Source: Chitinophaga sp. H8
GTDB lineage: Bacteria; Bacteroidota; Bacteroidia; Chitinophagales; Chitinophagaceae
DNA length: 64,000 nucleotides
Assembly: GCF_040567655.1 (NCBI RefSeq)
Contig: NZ_JBEXAC010000003.1
Span: 456,747 to 520,746 of the forward strand
Direction of reading: 5' to 3'
Within the stretch, counting starts at the first letter, position 1; each line of letters begins with the position of its first letter. This document shows, one piece after another, positions 36,451 through 46,400 of the stretch. The position numbers and the translations under genes are program-made. The notes beneath the pieces were generated by a model that saw nothing but the letters and a program-made list of their open reading frames with translations, did no database searches and was not told where the DNA came from.

Positions 36451-36996
36451 ATGAAAACGTTCGCTATCATATTAATGTCAATAGGTATATCATTCAGTGC
36501 CCAGGCACAGTATAAAAAAGCATCTTTACAGGCAGCAGGCCTTACTTGCGCGATGTGTTCCCAGGCTACTTACAAAGCCCTGAAAACCCTCCCTTTTGTG
36601 GATAAAATTGATACAGACCTGAACAACACCACCTTTGTACTGACTTTCAAGCCGGCAGCTGCTATCAGCATCGATGAAATGAAGGCCAAAGTGGAGGATG
36701 CAGGATTTTCTGTAGCCAAACTGGTATTAACCGCAGATTTTGACCAGGTAAAAGTGGAAAATGATGCGCATATCACCTATGCAGGCAATACCCTGCATTT
36801 CGTAAATGTGAAGGACCAGGTGTTACAGGGGGAAAAGGAAATTACCGTGATCGACAAGGATTTTGTTTCTGCCAAACAGTTTAAAAAATTCAGTACACAA
36901 ACCACCATGCCTTGTTATAAAACCGGGGTGATGGGAGATTGTTGCAAAACTTCCGGCAAAACAAACGCACAGCGTATCTGGCACGTAACTATTTAA
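36451..36996 (+). CDS. exported HMA (heavy-metal-associated) domain protein
   Basis: Protein of 181 residues: signal peptide ending SAQAQ, an HMA ferredoxin-like domain (about 23-92) with GLTCAMC (Cys33, Cys36), then a beta-rich region and a Cys-containing tail (MPCYKTGVMGDCCKT). HMA domains bind Cu(I) or similar soft metals; the extra CC in the tail may be a second site. Being exported, it probably acts as a periplasmic metal carrier. The gene lies 106 bases after the HYC gene. Confidence 0.88.
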   Translation: MKTFAIILMSIGISFSAQAQYKKASLQAAGLTCAMCSQATYKALKTLPFVDKIDTDLNNTTFVLTFKPAAAISIDEMKAKVEDAGFSVAKLVLTADFDQVKVENDAHITYAGNTLHFVNVKDQVLQGEKEITVIDKDFVSAKQFKKFSTQTTMPCYKTGVMGDCCKTSGKTNAQRIWHVTI

Positions 36997-37021
36997 GCAG
37001 TGACACCATAAAATGTATGGC

Positions 37022-37056
37022 ATCCGGTGTGGTATAACAGTATTGCCACACCGGAT
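37022..37056. other. 11-bp hairpin between cluster genes
   Basis: ATCCGGTGTGG (37022-37032) pairs perfectly with 37046-37056 across a 13-base loop, 25 bases after the HMA gene. No T-run follows, so it may stabilise RNA or partly block read-through rather than be a standard terminator. Confidence 0.5.
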
Positions 37057-37104
37057 CCTGTGAACGGTGTAATCCTTATTTTCCAACCATTTGTAACAGC
37101 TTAA

Positions 37105-37965
37105 ATGAAAAAATTTATTATCATATTAATAAGCAGCCTTTGTATAGGGGGCTATGCTTTTTCGCAGGAATTGTATGTATCTACGGAGCCAGCCAGCAAT
37201 ATGCCGGCCAATTCATTCGGGATCCGGTTTACCGACAAGGTATTTAAAATGGAGCATGATGGCCGTACCGGTATGCGTTTTGAACCGGAACTGATGTTTG
37301 GGATCAATAAAAAGCTGATGGTGCACGTCATTGGGTATGCTTCCAATATGATGCAATCTTCCATAAGAGCAGAAGGTGGTAGCATTTATGCTAAATACCG
37401 CTTTTTATCAAATGATGAGCTGCATTCTCATTTCCGTATGGCCGCTTATGTAAAAGGATCTGTGATTGACAACCCTTTTTATCCGAAGATGGAAGGGCAT
37501 GGATTTACAAAACCTTATAATAACGCAGAACAGGACCTGGAAGGTAACACTTCTGGCTTTACAGGAGGGGTCGTGGCCACGCAATTAATCCATAAACTGG
37601 CCTTGTCCGGTATTGTGGGATATAACCGTTATATGAACAACGTAAAAGATAACCTTCCGGATAATATTTCCCGTAATGCAGTAAATTATAGTTTGTCGGC
37701 CGGTTATTTGTTGTTGCCGGTAAAGTATAAGAGCTATGAGCAAACTAATGTAAACCTGTATGTTGAGTTGCTGGGAAAATCAAATACAGATGCCGTGAGC
37801 AGGAACTATTACGTAGATATTGCACCGGCCATACAATTCATTTTCAATAGCACCACCCGGCTGGATTTTGCTTATCGTACCCAACTGGCAGGGGATATGC
37901 CGAGGAATGTTTTTAATACTTTCCTGGTAAGATTTGAACATAATATCTTCAATATAAAAAAGTAG
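37105..37965 (+). CDS. outer-membrane beta-barrel protein of unknown function
   Basis: Exported protein of 286 residues: signal peptide ending AFSQ, then alternating beta-strands typical of a small outer-membrane barrel (for example MRFEPELMFGINKKLMVHVIG and the C-terminal FNTFLVRFEHNIF). I do not recognise a named family. Its place between an HMA protein and an HMA-AraC regulator, five bases before the latter, implies a role in metal passage or sensing at the outer membrane. Confidence 0.72.
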   Translation: MKKFIIILISSLCIGGYAFSQELYVSTEPASNMPANSFGIRFTDKVFKMEHDGRTGMRFEPELMFGINKKLMVHVIGYASNMMQSSIRAEGGSIYAKYRFLSNDELHSHFRMAAYVKGSVIDNPFYPKMEGHGFTKPYNNAEQDLEGNTSGFTGGVVATQLIHKLALSGIVGYNRYMNNVKDNLPDNISRNAVNYSLSAGYLLLPVKYKSYEQTNVNLYVELLGKSNTDAVSRNYYVDIAPAIQFIFNSTTRLDFAYRTQLAGDMPRNVFNTFLVRFEHNIFNIKK

Positions 37966-37970
37966 CCTTT

Positions 37971-38543
37971 ATGCAGACTTCGGTTTTACACGTTAAAAAT
38001 ATGGTTTGCCCCCGGTGTTTAAAAGTAGTAAGGACTGTGCTGGAAGATCTGGGATATAACATTACAGATATTCAGTTAGGAAAGGTAACGGTGAAAGGAG
38101 AGGTGAATGATGCGCAGCTGCAGGCCGTCAATGATGCCTTGCAGCCGGAAGGTTTTTCATTGATGGATGATCGTAAACAGCAGCTGGTAGAAGCCATTAA
38201 AAACATTGTTGTAGCCACCGTGCATTATAGCGCACTGGATGAGATGAAGGAGAATTTCTCTACCCTGTTGTCCTCAAAATTATTGAAGGATTATCATTAC
38301 CTGAGTAATCTGTTTTCCGAAATGGAAGATACCACGATAGAACAATATATTATTCAGCAAAAAATAGAAAGAGTAAAAGAGCTGCTGGCATATGATGAGT
38401 TAACCCTCAGTGAAATAGCTTATAAGCTGGGGTATAGCAGTGTAGCGCATTTATCCGGACAATTTAAAAAAGTAACCGGGCTTACCCCCAGCAAGTTCAA
38501 GCAATTGAAGGGACCGGACAGGAAACCGTTGGACGCTTTGTAA
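37971..38543 (+). CDS. AraC-type regulator with N-terminal HMA-like domain
   Basis: Cytoplasmic protein of 190 residues. Residues 1-65 look like a heavy-metal-associated fold: VKNMVCPRC (Cys13, Cys16), then a beta-alpha-beta pattern (VTVKGEVNDAQLQAVNDAL). Residues about 90-182 form an AraC-type double HTH (LTLSEIAYKLGYSSVAHLSGQFKKVTGLTPSKF). The usual AraC cupin or ligand domain is absent, so the metal-binding-like domain probably is the sensor. It follows the barrel gene by five bases, so it is likely part of the operon it controls. Metal identity (copper most likely) is inferred. Confidence 0.85.
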   Translation: MQTSVLHVKNMVCPRCLKVVRTVLEDLGYNITDIQLGKVTVKGEVNDAQLQAVNDALQPEGFSLMDDRKQQLVEAIKNIVVATVHYSALDEMKENFSTLLSSKLLKDYHYLSNLFSEMEDTTIEQYIIQQKIERVKELLAYDELTLSEIAYKLGYSSVAHLSGQFKKVTGLTPSKFKQLKGPDRKPLDAL

Positions 38544-38603
38544 ACCGGGAAATGTTGTAACATACTTCTATAATTGTGTAATGCCTTGGGGCAGGAGGCA
38601 AAG

Positions 38604-38611
38604 TACCTTTG
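38604..38611 (+). promoter_or_regulatory. Bacteroidota -7 element (TACCTTTG)
   Basis: Exact TAnnTTTG match with a TTG at 38586-38588 (15-base spacer, slightly short). It would start a transcript carrying the 23-residue peptide and the His/Met-rich protein. Confidence 0.5.
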
Positions 38612-38649
38612 TAGCATACTAACAGAAAAGAACGTAATACATCAAGATT

Positions 38650-38721
38650 ATGAAAAAAGTACTAGTGGGAATATTACGGTTTATTCAGTCATTATTTGTT
38701 AAGAAGAACTGTTGTAAATAA
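38650..38721 (+). CDS. small Cys-Cys basic peptide, 23 residues
   Basis: ATG AAA AAA ... TGT TGT AAA TAA encodes a peptide of 23 residues: basic start (MKKVL), hydrophobic/amphipathic middle (VGILRFIQSLFV) and KKNCCK tail. It lies 39 bases behind a -7 element and 9 bases before the next gene, with the same MKK-type start context as its neighbours. The adjacent Cys pair is a plausible soft-metal ligand and the middle could lie in the membrane. Nothing but sequence and position supports it; it could be a leader peptide. Confidence 0.5.
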   Translation: MKKVLVGILRFIQSLFVKKNCCK

Positions 38722-38729
38722 TAGTAGTT

Positions 38730-40124
38730 ATGAAGTATGTTACAAAGCTCCTTGCCGGTGCTATAATAGCCTCGTTGGGTTTTTCTGCCGTACAGGCACA
38801 GCATGAGCATCATATGTCAAAGGATACTGCCGGTACGGTAGAAAAGGCGGATAAGATGAAACAGGATACGATGCCTATGCCCCCCGGGCATCACCATATG
38901 GAGGGCATGGATATGGACATGGATGTGAACATGACCCATGCTTATTCCCGCAACTTACCAATGAGTCGTAATGGATCAGGTACCAGCTGGATGCCGGACG
39001 AAAGTCCTATGTACATGTATATGGCCAATGCCGGAAAAACCAGCTTTATGATGCATGGCAATGTTTTTCTGCGCTACAACTCCCAGGATGTTACCAATAA
39101 AGGCACACGGGGAGGAAGTAAATGGGATGCCCCTAACTGGTTCATGGGGATGATGAATACCCCGGTAGGTAAGCGTGGTTTGTTCAATGCTACCTTAATG
39201 TTAAGTTTTGATCAGCTGGTAATGGGCAATGGGGGGTATCCGCTTTTATTTCAATCCGGAGAAACCTGGAATAATAAACCACTGGTAGACCGCCAACATC
39301 CGCACGACTTGTTTGCTGCATTGAGCGTTGGCTATACATATATGATCAATAAGGACATAGATGTATTTGCTTACCTGGGATATCCCGGCGAGCCTGCTAT
39401 CAGTGCGCCTGCATTTATGCACCGGGTATCTGCTATGAATAACCCGGATGCACCTTTAGGACACCACTGGCAGGATGCTACACATATCACTTTTGGTGTG
39501 GGAACATTGGGATTCCGGTACAAACAGCTGAAAGCGGAGTTTTCCAGCTTTACAGGAAGAGAGCCGGATGAGAACCGTTATGATTTTGACAAGCCGCTGT
39601 TTGATAGTTATGCCTACCGTTTAAGTTATAATCCTTCCAAACAATGGGCATTGCAGGTGTCGCAGGGATTTGTGCATAGCCCGGAAGCCCTGGAGCCGGA
39701 TGAAAATATTGTAAGAACCACGGCTTCTGCCATGCATACCAAATTGTTACGTGCCCCGAACAGCTTTATTGCTTCTACCGCCGTATGGGGATTAAACAGT
39801 AAAGGACACGGACATAAAGAACATGCTTTTTTACTGGAAAGTAATCTGCAGCTGAATAAAAATACCATTTATGGCCGTTATGAATTTGTGGAAAAGTCAA
39901 CGCATGAATTGCAGCTGGAAAACACTTTTGGCGAAACGAAATTTAATGTACATACGTTTACGTTAGGATATAACCGTGCGGTACTTACCCGTTTCAAAAC
40001 CACTTTATCTGCCGGTGTGCAGGGAAGCCTTTATGCAGCCGATAAAGCATTGAACCCGATTTATGGCAAAAACCCGCTGAGTGCAGAGGTATACCTGCGG
40101 ATCAGCCCCGCCTGGCACCGTTAA
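38730..40124 (+). CDS. His/Met-rich outer-membrane protein of a metal cluster
   Basis: Exported protein of 464 residues. After the signal peptide (ending VQAQ) residues 25-70 are very rich in His and Met (HEHHMSK, MPMPPGHHHMEGMDMDMD), a composition seen in copper-binding proteins. The rest is a predicted beta-barrel with WFMGMMNTPVG, RQHPHDLFAALSVGYTY and GHHWQDATHITFG, and a final strand SAEVYLRISPAWHR. I know similar unnamed proteins near copper oxidase or efflux genes in Bacteroidota. Likely binds or passes copper at the outer membrane. Confidence 0.78.
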   Translation: MKYVTKLLAGAIIASLGFSAVQAQHEHHMSKDTAGTVEKADKMKQDTMPMPPGHHHMEGMDMDMDVNMTHAYSRNLPMSRNGSGTSWMPDESPMYMYMANAGKTSFMMHGNVFLRYNSQDVTNKGTRGGSKWDAPNWFMGMMNTPVGKRGLFNATLMLSFDQLVMGNGGYPLLFQSGETWNNKPLVDRQHPHDLFAALSVGYTYMINKDIDVFAYLGYPGEPAISAPAFMHRVSAMNNPDAPLGHHWQDATHITFGVGTLGFRYKQLKAEFSSFTGREPDENRYDFDKPLFDSYAYRLSYNPSKQWALQVSQGFVHSPEALEPDENIVRTTASAMHTKLLRAPNSFIASTAVWGLNSKGHGHKEHAFLLESNLQLNKNTIYGRYEFVEKSTHELQLENTFGETKFNVHTFTLGYNRAVLTRFKTTLSAGVQGSLYAADKALNPIYGKNPLSAEVYLRISPAWHR

Positions 40125-40180
40125 AAAATTTCAGCACAGTATTTGCAATTACTTACCTTTAAAGAAGTGATTAATTGCAA

Positions 40181-41866
40181 ATGAAGCATCAAATTATTGT
40201 AAGTAACTTGTTAAGCGGGCTGGTAGTGTTGTGTTTGTTTGCCTGTGGTCATAAAAAGAGTGCCCCAAAGCAAAAAGTGATTGTCGAGAATATCCGGGAC
40301 CTGGATGAAGTAGTCAAAGAAAATATTGGAGAACGGTTGTCATTTATTGCGGACAACGGCGGCCTGATGGAGGATAGTGTTCCTGTACTCAGGCTGTCTG
40401 CTTTACAGCATTTTTATCAGCAGGGCGGTCAGATGGCCCAGTGGAGTGCGAAGGGAGTGCCTGCCGAAGGTGTTAATGCTATGCTCACCGAGATCCGGGA
40501 AGCTATCCAGGTAGGGTTGTTGCCGGATAAGTACCATGCTAAAATGCTGACGGAAGCCCTGCAGCAGGTGCAATCCGACCCCGGTGCACAAAAGGATGCC
40601 GCATTATGGGCCCGGGTGGATGTAATGATGTCTGATGCCTTCATGAAAATGGCCACTCATCTTCATTACGGAATCGCTGCCCGGGATAGTATTACCCTGC
40701 GTAAAGATTCATTGTATTCGGATACGGTGCTGGTGACTATGTTGCAGCATGCGCTGAAAGAAAAGGATATCTCCGGTGCACTACATGCCCTGGAGCCTGT
40801 ACATGCCGGATACCTGGCCCTGAAAGAAGGTGTGGCTGCCTTTAAGGAAAAATATGATGGCCATACCTGGGATACCCTGCCACTGAATTATACAGATACT
40901 ACTGCTTTTAAAGTATTGCTGACCAACCGTCTGGTACAGGGGGGATATGTAGATACTGCAGGTCTTGAAAAAGATGCCGATGGGTTACTAACGGATACGA
41001 CCCTACTTAAAAAAGGCGTTAAAAAATTTCAGCAGGAGTTTAATATTTATGCGGATGGTATTGCCGGTAAGCGGACGGTAGCCGCACTCAACAGACCGGC
41101 AGCAGACTGGCTTATACAGGCAGCAGTGAACATGGAGCGCTGGCGTAAACTGCCGGATAGTATGCCGCGCCAGTATATTATGGTCAATATACCCGGTTAT
41201 ACCATGCAGGTAATAGACAGTGGGGAAGTAAAGATCGCATCCAGGGTAATTGTGGGTACCCCGCGAAACAGAACGCCGGTGCTGAATTCTGTGATGACAA
41301 ATTTTATCCTGTACCCTTACTGGCGGGTGCCTTACAGCATTGTATTTAAAGAAATGCTGCCTGCCATTAAAAAAGACGTAGGCTACCTGGCACAAAAGAA
41401 CCTGGAAGTAATAGACCACCATGGCAATGTGGTAGATCCTTATACCATTGACTGGACCAAACTGGGGAAAGGACATTTCCCTTATGTGCTAAGACAGATG
41501 GATGGCCTTGATAATTCTCTGGGGATCATGAAATTTAACTTTCAGAATAAATACAGTGTATATCTGCATGATACCAATAACAGGGGCTTATTTAAAAACA
41601 GCTTCCGGGCGATGAGCCATGGATGTGTAAGGGTGCAGCAGTGGGATAGTCTTGCAATGTATCTGGTAAGAGAAGACACCGTGCGTCATCCACGCGACAG
41701 CATCAAAGCATGGATCAGCAGAGAAGAGAAAAAGCAGGTAAACCTGGCCCGCAGGATTCCGATTTATTTGCGCTATTTCACCGCAGAAGGAAAAGAGGGT
41801 ACGCTACTATTCCACGATGATATTTACGGAGAAGACAAGATACTGAGAAAGCAGATGGGGTATTAG
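40181..41866 (+). CDS. L,D-transpeptidase lipoprotein (YkuD family)
   Basis: Cell-wall enzyme of 561 residues resembling E. coli LdtD (YcbB). Lipobox LCLFAC, a helical scaffold domain (about 25-255), a peptidoglycan-binding helix bundle (GVKKFQQEFNIYADGIAGKRTVAALN, about 270-310), and a YkuD catalytic domain with HDTNNRGLF and SHGCVR (Cys482). It would form 3-3 cross-links or attach proteins to peptidoglycan. ATG 40181 is preferred over a TTG at 40175. It follows the metal cluster by 56 bases; a functional link is not evident. Confidence 0.93.
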   Translation: MKHQIIVSNLLSGLVVLCLFACGHKKSAPKQKVIVENIRDLDEVVKENIGERLSFIADNGGLMEDSVPVLRLSALQHFYQQGGQMAQWSAKGVPAEGVNAMLTEIREAIQVGLLPDKYHAKMLTEALQQVQSDPGAQKDAALWARVDVMMSDAFMKMATHLHYGIAARDSITLRKDSLYSDTVLVTMLQHALKEKDISGALHALEPVHAGYLALKEGVAAFKEKYDGHTWDTLPLNYTDTTAFKVLLTNRLVQGGYVDTAGLEKDADGLLTDTTLLKKGVKKFQQEFNIYADGIAGKRTVAALNRPAADWLIQAAVNMERWRKLPDSMPRQYIMVNIPGYTMQVIDSGEVKIASRVIVGTPRNRTPVLNSVMTNFILYPYWRVPYSIVFKEMLPAIKKDVGYLAQKNLEVIDHHGNVVDPYTIDWTKLGKGHFPYVLRQMDGLDNSLGIMKFNFQNKYSVYLHDTNNRGLFKNSFRAMSHGCVRVQQWDSLAMYLVREDTVRHPRDSIKAWISREEKKQVNLARRIPIYLRYFTAEGKEGTLLFHDDIYGEDKILRKQMGY

Positions 41867-41883
41867 GAAAATGGCAATAGATG

Positions 41884-41916
41884 AATTCCCGGAACTGGTG
41901 TACAGTTCCGGGAATT
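41884..41916. terminator. bidirectional terminator hairpin
   Basis: Perfect 13-bp inverted repeat (41884-41896 with 41904-41916, 7-base loop) between the convergent transpeptidase and SusD genes. T-runs are short on both sides. Confidence 0.7.
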
Positions 41917-41920
41917 TGCA

Positions 41921-43414
41921 TTAATAGCCAGGGTTCTGTACCAGTTTGTTATTCCGGTTCATTTCACTTTGCGGAATGGGCAATAACCACTTATTATTAT
42001 TCAGGTTGTAGTTGATGGGGGTGCTGCCACCATCACAGGTAAGGATGGTTTCATGCAGGTTGTTCATTACCTGATTCAGTTGATTGGCGCGTATCAGATC
42101 TGTCCAGCGTTGTCCTTCAAAAGCCAGTTCCAATCGTCTTTCCTTTAATATCGCCATGCGCAGCGCTTCTTTGGTAGTAGCAGTGATAGGCTCCAGCCCT
42201 ACCCGGTGGCGGATTGTTTTAACGATTTCTTTGGCAGGTTCCGGCTGATCCAGTTCATTCAGCGCTTCTGCTTTTAAAAGCAGGATATCTCCCAACCGGA
42301 AGAGATAGAGATTATCTCCGCTGCTCCAGCCATTAGCATTTTTCCATTTGTAGAGGAATGGAATAGGCCCTGCAGCTGGGCAAGGTTTCCAATGTTCATC
42401 AGACCATTCTGCATCTTCAAAAAGTATATTGGCAGCTTTACGAATGGCATCACCTTCATCATCATATGCTTTTACCAGGTCTTTGGAAGGCGTACCATAT
42501 TTCCGCCAGGAATCTCCCGTAAGAGAAGGGGGGAGGTATAATTGAGGGCCCCAGTTGCTTTGCGGCGTATTGGCGATGAATTGTGTGAGCAAAATACTTT
42601 CGTTGTTATCGTAATGTTGCCCATCAAACAACTCAGGGTAAGAGGGATGCAGTTGGTAACCAGCAGGACTGTTGATTACCGCATCACAATATTGCAGCAC
42701 TTTGTTGTAATCCCTGTCTGCCTTTTGCGCATATACTTTTGCCATCAAAGCGTTGGCAGCTCCTTTGGTGGCTTTGGAAATGCTCAGGGAATGAGATTCG
42801 TAGCTGTCGGGCAATTTTGTAAGGGCATCTTCCAGATCAGCAATCACGGCATCATAGATTTCTTTTTCAGTAGCACGTGCCACATTGGAGCTGGCAGGAT
42901 CTACGGAGCCGAAGCTGGTAATCAGGGGTACGCCTCCGTATTGTTTTACCAGTTCCGAATAAAACAAGGCCCGCAGAAACTTGGCTTCTCCGATAATCTG
43001 TTCCCGGCGGCCGCCCTGGTCTAGTTTAGGATCATTGATTTCAGGTATTTTGGCCAGCACCAGGTTAGCCCGCGCTACCCCAAGAAATAATTGTTGCCAG
43101 CTGTAGAAAATACGGATGTTGAGGGTAGATACATTTACTGCATCATACTGGTTTACTTCCGCAGCATCTCCACCGGAATAAGCATTATCACTGCGGATAT
43201 CGCCGAGCAGCACATTGTCCCAGATAAAATACTCCGTGTATAGTACGCTGTAGGCACCCACAAGGGCCGCTTCTATATCGTCTTTGGTATTATAAGCATT
43301 ACCGGTGGTGGCACTGGATTCCGGTTTCAGGTCCAGGAATTTATTACAGGAACTCAGCAATGATATACTGATAGTGCCACTTAATATGTATAATAATATC
43401 TTACGCATAGTCAT
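41921..43414 (-). CDS. SusD/RagB family outer-membrane lipoprotein
   Basis: Lipoprotein of 497 residues with lipobox LLSSC followed by NKFLDLKPES, the SusD helical scaffold (AKFLRALFYSELVKQYGGVPL) and C-terminal LERRLELAFEGQRWTDLIR plus PIPQSEMNRN. It pairs with the SusC encoded just upstream. ATG 43414 is chosen; a GTG at 43435 would overlap the SusC stop. Ligand unknown. Confidence 0.95.
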   Translation of the reverse strand: MTMRKILLYILSGTISISLLSSCNKFLDLKPESSATTGNAYNTKDDIEAALVGAYSVLYTEYFIWDNVLLGDIRSDNAYSGGDAAEVNQYDAVNVSTLNIRIFYSWQQLFLGVARANLVLAKIPEINDPKLDQGGRREQIIGEAKFLRALFYSELVKQYGGVPLITSFGSVDPASSNVARATEKEIYDAVIADLEDALTKLPDSYESHSLSISKATKGAANALMAKVYAQKADRDYNKVLQYCDAVINSPAGYQLHPSYPELFDGQHYDNNESILLTQFIANTPQSNWGPQLYLPPSLTGDSWRKYGTPSKDLVKAYDDEGDAIRKAANILFEDAEWSDEHWKPCPAAGPIPFLYKWKNANGWSSGDNLYLFRLGDILLLKAEALNELDQPEPAKEIVKTIRHRVGLEPITATTKEALRMAILKERRLELAFEGQRWTDLIRANQLNQVMNNLHETILTCDGGSTPINYNLNNNKWLLPIPQSEMNRNNKLVQNPGY

Positions 43415-43431
43415 GTTTTGAATGAGGTGGA

Positions 43432-46400
43432 TCACAAGGAAATATTAAGCCCAAAAATGAATTCCCTTACCTGCGGGTAAGTGTCATAGTCGATGCCCAT
43501 TGCACCATTCTGTCCGCCGTAAGCACTTACTTCCGGATCGTAGCCGGAGTACTTTTTAAAGGTGTACAGGTTTTCTGCGGTGATATACAGGTTCACTTTT
43601 TTGAGGCGGGCACGTTGCAGGAGGCTGGCCGGCAGGTTATAACTCAGGCTCAGTGATTTTACACGCAGGTAAGATCCTTTTTCCACAAAGCGGGTAGAGA
43701 TAAAAGAATTGGTTACATCATCCGCTGTTGCTTTCGGGATATCTGTTATCTGCCCGCTGGTTTTCCAGCGCCGTAATACGGCGGTAGACTGATTCCTGTA
43801 ATCAATCATACCCTCTGTTTCTACGCGTGTACCATTGAAAATATCATTGCCCTGTACGCCCTGTACAAACAGGCTTAAGCTCCATCCTTTCCAGTTTACT
43901 TCATTCGTAATACCATAGGAGAACTTAGGATTGGCATTACCGATGACGGTTTTATCGCTGTTGTCAATTTCACCATTACCATCCAGGTCTTTGTAAGTCA
44001 TCATACCTGTTTTAGGATCCACACCGGTAGCAATGTATCCCCAGAAAGTACCTAATGGATATCCTTCTTTGATAATGCTGGTTTCTTCCCTTTGCGGGAT
44101 ACTGCCTACCATCAGGGTTTGTTCACCTATGCTGATCACCTTGTTACGATTGATGGAGAAGTTGACATTGGTATTCCACTTAAAGGCATGCACCAGGTTT
44201 TTAGAAGAGAGGGTAAGCTCCACGCCTTTATTTTCCAGTGATCCGATATTTTGCAAGGCACTGGCAAAGCCTGTGGAGGTAGCCACCGGTTTATCAAACA
44301 GTAAGTCCCTGGTTTCTTTTTTGTAGGCATCCACAGAAAAGTTAAGGCGGGATTGCAGTACTGCAAGATCTATCCCTATATTTTGCTGGGTAGTACTTTC
44401 CCAGCGCAGCCTGGCGTTTTCAGGCGTGGCAGGTGCAGTACCGGATTGCACCACACCTCCCTGCACATAGTTAAATCCTGTGCTCACCTGTCCATACCAG
44501 GAGTATTCAGGGATATGGTCATTACCTACTTTTCCCCAACCAAAACGCAGTTTCAGGTCATTGATAGCGGCAACATCTTTAAGAAAGTTTTCCTGCGAAA
44601 TACGCCATCCGGCAGAAAAGGATGGGAAATATCCCCAGCGGTTATCAGGTCCGAACACGGAAGAGGCATCTGCCCGGAAATTGGCTGTCAGCAGGTATTT
44701 GTCGGCATAAGCATAGTTGATCCTGCTGATGAATGCCTGGTTGGCTCTTGCGCTGCGGCTACCGGTAGCTGAGTTAATAACAGAGCCGCCATTTACGGTA
44801 GGTACGCTGATACCGGAAAAGTTTTTTGTTTCAATAGCAGAGGCTTCTGCTTTTGTTTTAGAAAAGCTGACACCGGCAAGTGCATCCAGGTGATGTTTAC
44901 CAAAGGCGGTAGCATAGTTTAAAGTGTTTTCGGACAACCAATATTCATGGTCATTGATGTTCAGATCTGCCAGTCCTTTGTTTACCCTTCCCCAGTCTGT
45001 TTTAAAAGGGTCCAGGAAATAATTGTATTTGCTGTTGGAGAAATCAAATCCAAACATGCTTTTGAAGTAGAGAGCAGAAGTGATGTTGGCAATGCCATAT
45101 ACATTTCCGAAGAACCGGGAATTGGTATAGCCATTGGTAGCGCCATCGGTGTAGGCCACCGGATTGTTGAATGACATCCTCAGCGGATTGGCGGTGAAAG
45201 TACCATCAGGATTATAGATGCCAATGATGGGAGGGGTGGTAAGCACACTCATGATTACACCACCATGCCCGGAGCCCCTGTTGTCATCGATATTGCGGTC
45301 AAACCAACGGGAGTAGGAGAGATTGGTCCCTACTTTTAAAAAGTTGTTTACTTTTTGTTCCAGGTTTACTTTCAGGTTATACCTGTTTACGGAGTTGGTG
45401 CGTACCACGCCATCCTGTTTCATCCATCCTCCGGATAAGTAGTAGGTAGTACCTTCATTGCCTCCGCTCATGCTCAGCTGGTAATTCTGCGCATAGGCAG
45501 TTCTGAATACTTCCCGGTGCCAGTCGGTATTTTCGGTATACTTGCTCCAATCGGCCACCTGTCCCAGTTCAGTCATCAGTTCTATATACTGGCTTCTGTT
45601 GAGCACATCCAGTTTATTGGCCACCCTGGACATGCCACCATATATATTCAGGGAAATCTGCGGCTCATGTTTTTTACCTTTTTTGGTAGTGATAAGCACT
45701 ACTCCGTTGGCGCCGGAAGCACCGTAAATAGCGGCAGAAGACGCATCTTTCAGGATAGTGATGGTTTCTATATCGTTAGGGTTGAGGTCGAAAGTAGTAG
45801 CACTGGGTACGCCGTCCACCACATAGAGCGGTTCACTGTCGGCCGTAATGGAAGTGGTACCGCGTATGTGAATAGAAACGCCTGCCTGGGGTTTACCGGA
45901 GAGGCGTACTACTTCTACTCCTGCGGCCTTACCTTCGAGGGAATAGCCGAAATTGGTACCGGGTCTGTTTTCCAGGTCTTTGGAGGTAACCACGCTTACG
46001 GCACCTGTCACATCTTTTTTACGCTGGGAGCCGTAACCCATTACAACCACATCATGCAGATTGCTCACGGATGGTTCCAGGGAGATGATCAGGTGGGAGG
46101 GCCGGTTGTTGTCCACCGTTACCTGTTGCCCGGCAGCTTTATATCCAAGATGGGTAACCACCAGGCTATATACTCCCGCTGCCAGGTTTTCCAGCCGGAA
46201 GGCTCCTTTTGCATTTGTTTTGGTAGCGATAGCGCTGCCTGTGATGGCCACGCTGGCTCCCTCCAGGGGGATGCCTGTATTATCCGTGACAATGCCGGTA
46301 ATTACTCCGGCAGCCTGGTCACTACCAGCATCAAGCCGGTTCAGTTCCAACAGGCTTAGTTCCTGTGCATCTTTATGAAAAAGCACAATGGTCTGGCCCA

